DNA of 64,000 nt, from contig NZ_JBIWCW010000001.1 in assembly GCF_044761665.1 (NCBI RefSeq), forward strand, positions 558,001-622,000, read 5' to 3'. Made by a program: the position numbers and the translations under genes. A model generated the notes under the pieces. That model was not told the origin of the DNA, made no database searches, and worked only from the letters and a program-made list of their open reading frames with translations. The stretch is from Peribacillus sp044761665. Its GTDB lineage: Bacteria > Bacillota > Bacilli > Bacillales > DSM-1321. Shown one piece after another: positions 58,925 through 64,000 of this stretch (positions are counted from its first letter, which is position 1; every line of letters begins with the position of its first letter).

Positions 58925-59824
58925 TCAATCCACATCCCGGCCACGAGAGCTGACCCAAATTTCATACCATTGCTGCCTGTCGAGCTTAAGCGATAGGCTA
59001 TTAACCGCTGATTGAATGCGTTCAATCCGTCCAGATCCCACGATTGGCATGATGCCAGCCGGATGCTTCATCAGCCATGCGTACAGGACTTCGTCAATAT
59101 CGTTCGCCCCGATTTCAGCTGCGGTTTTCTTCAGGGCGTTTCGCACCCGGATTGCCTTTTCCGTTTCACTGGTGAAGACAAGTCCCTGATTGAGCGGCGA
59201 CCAGGCCATTGGCGGCATCTTCTTCTCGATGCACTGGTCCAGTACACCATTCTCGAAGTTGTCTCGGTACATGACGGAAAGCTCTACCTGGTTCGTCACA
59301 AGCGGCATGTCCAGGGATGCCTGAAGCATGTTCACCTGTGATGGAAGATAGTTGGATACGCCAAAATGCTTGACTTTCCCTTGTTTTTTCAAAAGTGTAA
59401 AGGCTTCCGCTACTTCATCGGGATCGAGGAGCACATCCGGGCGGTGCAACAAGAGGACATCAATATAGTCCGTGTTCAGTTCCTTTAAGGATCGCTCGGC
59501 CGATTCGATGATATGCTCCTTGCTTGAATCATAGTGATTGAGCGAGAAGTCATTTTTGCCATTGGCGAGCTTAATGCCGCACTTCGTCACGATTTCCATT
59601 CGGTCCCGAAGGTCGGGTTTCGCTTTCAGCACCTTGCCGAAAAGTCCTTCGCATGTGTAATCACCGTAAATATTCGCGTTATCGAAGGTAGTGATTCCCA
59701 ACTCGAGACATTGCTCGGTCAGAGTTAAGAATTCCTGTGTGGACTTATTCCAGTCCGCCGCCCTCCAGTGCCCGTGGACGATCCTTGAAAAAGACAATCC
59801 TTCTTGCAGTGTAACTCGTTCCAT
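58925..59824 (-). CDS. Aldo/keto reductase
   Basis: 299 residues from ATG 59824 (GAGGTG 6 nt upstream). The catalytic tetrad is recognisable as Asp48 (FDNANIYGDY), Tyr53, Lys81 (EIVTKCGI) and His127 (LLLHRPD). The C-terminal GSGRIERIQSAVNSL binds NADP. It resembles the YdhF/YcsN branch. Last gene of a five-gene operon with an SsuD-like monooxygenase and a sugar importer. In that setting a plausible role is reduction of a sugar 6-aldehyde (as SmoB reduces 6-oxo-glucose), which is inference from context. Confidence 0.9.
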   Translation of the reverse strand: MERVTLQEGLSFSRIVHGHWRAADWNKSTQEFLTLTEQCLELGITTFDNANIYGDYTCEGLFGKVLKAKPDLRDRMEIVTKCGIKLANGKNDFSLNHYDSSKEHIIESAERSLKELNTDYIDVLLLHRPDVLLDPDEVAEAFTLLKKQGKVKHFGVSNYLPSQVNMLQASLDMPLVTNQVELSVMYRDNFENGVLDQCIEKKMPPMAWSPLNQGLVFTSETEKAIRVRNALKKTAAEIGANDIDEVLYAWLMKHPAGIMPIVGSGRIERIQSAVNSLSLKLDRQQWYEIWVSSRGRDVD

Positions 59825-59846
59825 AACCGACACCTCTTCCTATTTA

Positions 59847-60656
59847 TTAACCTTTCACCGCTCCGGCCGTCATGCCGGCGATGAAGTACTTTTGCAAAAA
59901 TACATAGATAATGACCATTGGCGCTGAAGCAATGATGACTCCCGTAAACAGAAGCGGATAATTCGTCATGTATTCACCCTGGAATTCCAGTAAGGCAAGC
60001 GGCAGGGTCTTGTACTCGTCTTGCGTGATGAACAGAAGCGGATACAAGAGATCGTTCCAGTGCATCACGAACAGGAAGATGGCCGTTGCCGATAAGGACG
60101 GCAGGGATAGCGGCAAGACAATGCGGGTATACATCTGCCAGTTGCCGGCACCGTCCATGATGGCTGCCTCGAATATCGTCTTCGGCAGGGACTTCATGAA
60201 TCCGGTCAGGATGAACACCCCAACTGGCATCGTCACCGCTATATTGACAATCATCAACCCGACAAGGCTGTTCGTCAATCCTAAATCATACATGAGCTGA
60301 TAAAGCGGAATCATGTTCGTTTGGGCCGGGACCATCATTCCGAGTGCGAAGAAACTGAACAATAGTCCACCAGCCCAGCCACCCATCCTCACAATTGAAA
60401 AGGCAATCAGGCTGGCAAAGAACAAGGTCAGGATGACGGAGACCAACGTGACGGTCAAGCTGTTCTTAAAGTAGGTTCCCATCGACTGGTCGATGAACAC
60501 ATTGACATAATTATCGAACTGAAAGGATTCCGGCAATCCCAGCACATTGCTGTACATTTCAGAAATTGGCTTGAACGTCGACAGGAGAATCGTCAGGACC
60601 GGAATGATGATCAATGACGCATAGAGAAGCATCAGTACCGTTTTTGAAAGTTTCAT
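59847..60656 (-). CDS. Sugar ABC transporter permease (MalG-like, CUT1)
   Basis: 269 residues, six TM segments. The EAA loop MKSLPKTIFEAAIMDGAGNWQMYTRIVLPLSLPSL is in the usual place and MIPLYQLMYDLGLTNSLVGLM precedes it, typical of CUT1 second permeases. SD GGGAGGGG. Located 18 bp after the MalF-like gene and 22 bp before the reductase gene. The ATPase (usually a shared MsmX-type protein) is not encoded in the operon. Confidence 0.92.
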   Translation of the reverse strand: MKLSKTVLMLLYASLIIIPVLTILLSTFKPISEMYSNVLGLPESFQFDNYVNVFIDQSMGTYFKNSLTVTLVSVILTLFFASLIAFSIVRMGGWAGGLLFSFFALGMMVPAQTNMIPLYQLMYDLGLTNSLVGLMIVNIAVTMPVGVFILTGFMKSLPKTIFEAAIMDGAGNWQMYTRIVLPLSLPSLSATAIFLFVMHWNDLLYPLLFITQDEYKTLPLALLEFQGEYMTNYPLLFTGVIIASAPMVIIYVFLQKYFIAGMTAGAVKG

Positions 60657-60674
60657 AGCTGTGGTCTCCCCTCC

Positions 60675-61550
60675 CTAATAGTTTACTCGATCGGCCCGTA
60701 AGGCTTTGAATTGTATATATGTAATAACTGCCATCAGAATCATGAACAGTACCGATTCAGCTGAAGCGTAACCGAACTTGAAGCTACGAAACGCCGTGGT
60801 ATAGATGAAGGTGGCCAGAATTTCCGTCGAGTAGTTTGGCCCCCCTTTGGTCATCGCGAAGATCAAATCGAACGCCTTGAACGACTGAATCGTCGTATAG
60901 GCAATGACGATCGTCGCTGCCGGTGCCACAAGAGGCCAGGTGACAGTACGGAACGTCTGCAAGCGGCTGGCCCCTTCAATTCTCGCCACCTCATACAATT
61001 CACTTGGAATCGCCTGAAGTCCGGCGACGAAGATGATCAGCATCTGTCCCGTATGGAACCAAACTTGAACGGCTGCAATCGAGAAGATGGCGATGTCCTC
61101 ATCCCCCAGCCAATTCTGTGAAAGAGACTCGAGGTTCAGGCCAGAAAGCAGGCTGGATAATAACCCCATGTTCGGGTCATAAATGAAGGTCCAGATGAAC
61201 GCGACCGATACCGAGGAAAGAATCGTCGGGAAAAAGTATAACGCCCGGAGAAACACATTGACCTTCGTATTCTTGATTAAAAACAAAGCGAACAGCAGCG
61301 ACAGGACTGTCTGGAAAATCACGACGAACAGCATGAACTTGATGTTATTCGTAAAAGCCTTCGCAAAAATGCTGTCCTCCGTCACTAGCTTCACATAGTT
61401 ATCAAACCCGACGAACTGATAATCGGGTGTGATGCCATCCCAATCGGTGAAGGAATAGAAAAGCGCGCTAAGCGTAGGATAGATGAAAAAGATGAGATAC
61501 AGAAGTAAACCTGGTGCAATAAACAGGAACAATCGTTTATTCTTCAGCAC
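60675..61550 (-). CDS. Sugar ABC transporter permease (MalF-like, CUT1)
   Basis: 291 residues from GTG 61550 (GGGAGG 9 nt upstream). Six TM segments; FFIYPTLSALFYSFTDWDG at the front and the EAA loop LYEVARIEGASRLQTFRTVTWPLVAP identify the first CUT1 permease. Pairs with the MalG-like protein. The 76-bp gap to the solute-binding gene contains a long purine/pyrimidine tract. Confidence 0.92.
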   Translation of the reverse strand: MLKNKRLFLFIAPGLLLYLIFFIYPTLSALFYSFTDWDGITPDYQFVGFDNYVKLVTEDSIFAKAFTNNIKFMLFVVIFQTVLSLLFALFLIKNTKVNVFLRALYFFPTILSSVSVAFIWTFIYDPNMGLLSSLLSGLNLESLSQNWLGDEDIAIFSIAAVQVWFHTGQMLIIFVAGLQAIPSELYEVARIEGASRLQTFRTVTWPLVAPAATIVIAYTTIQSFKAFDLIFAMTKGGPNYSTEILATFIYTTAFRSFKFGYASAESVLFMILMAVITYIQFKALRADRVNY

Positions 61551-61575
61551 GATGCATAACCTCCCCTAACAGACA

Positions 61576-61607
61576 AAAGAAAGAAAGAAAGAGAGAGAGA
61601 AAGATTC
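61576..61607. repeat. Simple-sequence tract between binding-protein and permease genes
   Basis: aaagaaagaaagaaagagagagagaaag on the plus strand, i.e. an uninterrupted pyrimidine tract in the mRNA, followed by a run of eight C (ttcccccccc). Slippage-prone; no gene is affected directly. Confidence 0.7.
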
Positions 61608-61626
61608 CCCCCCCTCCGTACGCTTT

Positions 61627-62871
61627 TCATTCATCGATATTTTGTTTAACGATTTTCTGGGCGTCACTTGCCGCTTTATCTGGTTCCGTTCCGCCGATGA
61701 CTGCCTGGATGGAAGACAGGACGGCTTTTTCCACGTTCGCGTTGGTAATCGTATACCTCGGCTGGAACCTTGTATTTTTATCCATCCATTCCGTTGAATC
61801 TTTCAGAATATCGGACTTATACTCCACATCGTTCAATGTTAAAAGCTGACCCGTTTCATTGGCGTAGGCCGACGCGTTTTCCGGCTCTGTCAAGAAATTG
61901 ATGAACTTCTTGGCTGCTTCTTGTTTCTTCGATTTGCTGTTCACCGCAAGCATGAAGGTTGTCGTATGGACCCCTTCGTACTTTGCCTCACCCTCGGAAA
62001 CGGTAATTGGTGCCAGCATCTTCAGCTTGATATCCGGATTGATTGCCTGGATATTCGCCATCGCAAAGGATCCAGTCGCCAGCATCGCCGCTTTTTCCTG
62101 GGCTACCAAGGCAATTGCACCGTCATGCTTCACGCTTAAGGAGTCTTTGGAAATATAGCCTTTATCGACAAGCTGCTTAAATTGTGAAAGGGTTTTGACC
62201 CACCATTCTTCCGTCAGCTCTGTCTTGCCATTTACTAACTTTGTGAAAACTTCCTCGTCCGGCGCATTGTTCATGACCATCGAATTGATCAGCTGACCTG
62301 GTCCAATATCCGCTCCAGGGAAGGCGATGGGAAGGTAGCCTGCCTTTTTCAATTTTTCACACATGTCAAGGAAGCCATCCCAATCCTTTGCAGGTTCTAG
62401 TCCCAATTTTTCGAAAAGGCCGGCATTGTAAACGGGCTGGTTGAAGACGAGCTGAAGTGGAAGTGCCAATTGCTTCCCGTCATCCTTACCGACTTCGATC
62501 AGGCTTTCATTGAACTTCCCAACAAAGTCTTCACCACTAAGATCCGTGAACAGACCGGCTTTCTTCAGAATCTCGAATTGCGATCCCGGGAACGCCGCGA
62601 ACACATCTCCCGTCGAACCGTCCTTCAAGATAGTCTGGGCAGTCGATTGGTATTCCTCGGACGGGTATACCGTCATATTGACTTTGATATCCGGGTTTTC
62701 TTTTTCGAATTTAGAAATTTGCTCCTTGAAGGCCTTGTTGTCTTCCCCACGCCAGTGGATGAAGCTGATTGTCGTTTTCCCGCCGTCATCTGTAGAACTT
62801 TTCGAAGAACATCCGATGACAAGCACCGCCATCATCATACAAACCAATAAAACCGAAAACTTTCTTTTCAT
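61627..62871 (-). CDS. Extracellular sugar-binding lipoprotein (CUT1)
   Basis: 414 residues from ATG 62871 (GGGGGAA upstream). Lipobox VIGC. SBP_bac_1 fold: TISFIHWRGEDNKAFKEQISKFEKENPDIKVNM, GSTGDVFAAFPGSQFEILKKAG, ALVAQEKAAMLATGSFAM. Binds an oligosaccharide or modified sugar and delivers it to the MalFG-like permeases. Its ligand is the key unknown of the operon; the monooxygenase next door suggests a sulfonated sugar. A second lipoprotein function is unlikely. Confidence 0.92.
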   Translation of the reverse strand: MKRKFSVLLVCMMMAVLVIGCSSKSSTDDGGKTTISFIHWRGEDNKAFKEQISKFEKENPDIKVNMTVYPSEEYQSTAQTILKDGSTGDVFAAFPGSQFEILKKAGLFTDLSGEDFVGKFNESLIEVGKDDGKQLALPLQLVFNQPVYNAGLFEKLGLEPAKDWDGFLDMCEKLKKAGYLPIAFPGADIGPGQLINSMVMNNAPDEEVFTKLVNGKTELTEEWWVKTLSQFKQLVDKGYISKDSLSVKHDGAIALVAQEKAAMLATGSFAMANIQAINPDIKLKMLAPITVSEGEAKYEGVHTTTFMLAVNSKSKKQEAAKKFINFLTEPENASAYANETGQLLTLNDVEYKSDILKDSTEWMDKNTRFQPRYTITNANVEKAVLSSIQAVIGGTEPDKAASDAQKIVKQNIDE

Positions 62872-62899
62872 GTGATTCCCCCCTATCTTTCTTCTCATT

Positions 62900-63946
62900 T
62901 CAATTCTTTAATTTTGGAAAAAGCAATTCCGCTACCCTATATGATTCTTCCAAGTGGGGATAACCAGATAGAATGAAAGTGTCTACACCCGCTTCCTGGT
63001 ACTTTTTCATATTGCTAGCTACCTGGTCGGGATTTCCCACCAAAGCCGTTCCTGCCCCTTCCCGGGCCAAACCAATTCCTGCCCAAAGTCCAGGACTGAT
63101 TTCAAGCGAATCCCTGTTTTTGTACGAGATATCGCTCATCCTGTTCTGCGCATTAGAATCGAAGCCAGCCATCTTCTTTCTCATTTCATCAATTGTATGT
63201 TGATCTACATACTTGATTAGTTCATCCGCTGCGGACCAGGCTTCCTCCTCCGTCTCCCTGACGATAACATGAAGCCTTATGCCAAACTTCACCTCTCGCC
63301 CTTGTTGTTTTGCCAACTCCCTTACAGTGTCGATTCTGTTTTTGACCACATCGACCGGTTCACCCCATGTCAGATAATGATCGACATGCTTCGCCGCCAC
63401 TTCATAAGCAGAAGCTGATGTCCCGCCAATGTATAAGGCCGGAGATTGCTTTGGAGTGGAAGGGTGGAGTCGACTATTCTCAATATTAAAATAATTCCCT
63501 TTAAAGGTTACAGATTCCTGCTTGAATAATTGATTCCATATAGATAAAAACTCGCCACTCATTTCATAACGTTGATCATGAGTCAAATGGAGTCCGTCCC
63601 CGGCCAATTCTTTTGGGTCCCCACCCTGCACGATATTCAGCAGGAGACGGCCTCCGGAAATTTTATTCAAAGTGGCCGCCATCCGCGCAGCTACAGGCGG
63701 AGCGACGAATCCAGGGCGGACCGCAACCAGGAATTTCATCCGTTTCGTCAATGGGACAAGACTCGACGCAATCACCCAGGAATCTTCACAAGCAACCCCC
63801 GTAGGCAATAGCGCCCCGTCGAACCCGAGCGTGTCGACGGCTTTCGCCACCTGCTCAAGATAATCAATCGTGACCTCACGCTTACCATGCTCCGTACCCA
63901 AATACCTGCCTTCTCCCGCCGTCGGTAAAAACCAAAAAACCTCCAT
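62900..63946 (-). CDS. SsuD-like FMNH2-dependent sulfonate monooxygenase
   Basis: 348 residues, LLM-class flavin monooxygenase. Residues matching the E. coli SsuD active site as I recall it are all present with a constant offset: Cys53 (GVACEDSW), Trp194 (LTWGEP), Arg224 and His226 (GIRLHVIV), Arg295 (GLAREGAG), Tyr329 and His331 (SGYPHLEE). It should cleave a C-S bond of a sulfonate with O2 and reduced flavin, releasing sulfite. RBS AGGGGGAT. First visible gene of an operon with a CUT1 sugar importer and a reductase, not the usual SsuABC transporter; a sugar sulfonate is therefore the likely substrate. The required flavin reductase is not in the window. Confidence 0.88.
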   Translation of the reverse strand: MEVFWFLPTAGEGRYLGTEHGKREVTIDYLEQVAKAVDTLGFDGALLPTGVACEDSWVIASSLVPLTKRMKFLVAVRPGFVAPPVAARMAATLNKISGGRLLLNIVQGGDPKELAGDGLHLTHDQRYEMSGEFLSIWNQLFKQESVTFKGNYFNIENSRLHPSTPKQSPALYIGGTSASAYEVAAKHVDHYLTWGEPVDVVKNRIDTVRELAKQQGREVKFGIRLHVIVRETEEEAWSAADELIKYVDQHTIDEMRKKMAGFDSNAQNRMSDISYKNRDSLEISPGLWAGIGLAREGAGTALVGNPDQVASNMKKYQEAGVDTFILSGYPHLEESYRVAELLFPKLKN

Positions 63947-64000
63947 GCCTATATCCCCCTTTTACAATAAAAAAAACCAAACGCAAATCGCCCATAGATA

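Noticed and set aside
59012..59341. 109-codon plus-strand ORF over the aldo/keto reductase
   Set aside because: Antisense shadow of a gene with an intact catalytic tetrad.
63572..63863. Overlapping plus-strand ORFs over the monooxygenase gene
   Set aside because: Antisense shadows; no SD and no family signal.
62900..63946. Assignment as ordinary ssuD of an alkanesulfonate operon
   Set aside because: The operon has a CUT1 sugar importer and lacks SsuABC genes, so alkanesulfonate scavenging is less likely than a sugar sulfonate substrate; the gene symbol was left empty.

Overview
The window is chromosomal DNA from a low-GC, endospore-forming Bacillaceae. The evidence is a ComK homologue, a bacillithiol-transferase (BstA) homologue, a Fur-regulated FbpA/FbpB pair, an MhqR-type operator, an NprE-type protease and a YeeF/YezG-type LXG toxin locus, together with strong AAGGAGG ribosome sites. 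A Peribacillus/Bacillus simplex-like host is my best guess but is not proven by the sequence. I see no rRNA, tRNA, CRISPR array, intact insertion sequence or prophage.

Layout. 1-3.6 kb: a MazG-like pyrophosphohydrolase (cut by the window edge), a MutT-type NUDIX protein, and a convergent PLD-helicase-DUF3427 protein. 3.7-6.6 kb: comK behind a pair of DndB/DGQHR-like genes. 7-18 kb: mixed accessory genes, including acetyltransferase, two unknown AT-rich ORFs, kinase-like and nucleotidyltransferase genes, a GntR-ABC operon, an MhqN-like nitroreductase flanked by a duplicated gene end, and a YtcJ-like amidohydrolase. 18-24.5 kb: a UDG-like protein, a lipoprotein, bstA, and a xylFGH-type sugar transporter with a XylR-like operator. 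24.8-30.2 kb: a 1784-residue collagen-like surface protein. 30-36.5 kb: small secreted, membrane and stress proteins, an acetyltransferase and a frameshifted MOSC gene. 36.7-39.1 kb: two SDR genes divergent from a TetR regulator. 39.2-42.3 kb: gene remnants, a MITE-like element and a Fur-controlled flavodoxin-fbpA-fbpB operon. 42.5-44.7 kb: a MutS2-like gene without an Smr domain, preceded by an attenuator-like leader with a 49-codon upstream ORF. 45-53.4 kb: neutral protease and an LXG polymorphic-toxin locus with one complete toxin operon, one N-terminally truncated toxin/immunity cassette and two eroded fragments. 53.8-58.9 kb: cytochrome P450, a VOC protein and a polar amino-acid ABC transporter. 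58.9-63.9 kb: a five-gene operon coding for an SsuD-like flavin monooxygenase, a CUT1 sugar ABC transporter and an aldo/keto reductase.

Most interesting points. (1) The last operon has the gene content expected of an oxidative sulfoquinovose desulfurization (sulfo-SMO-like) pathway. (2) The MutS2-like gene carries a leader resembling those of genes induced by ribosome-targeting drugs. (3) The LXG locus looks like a toxin-tip cassette array with a fixed junction. (4) Three unrelated degenerate repeats, all with a period of about 21 bp, each lie between a pair of convergent genes.

All calls come from reading the sequence and recalled family motifs; no database search was run.
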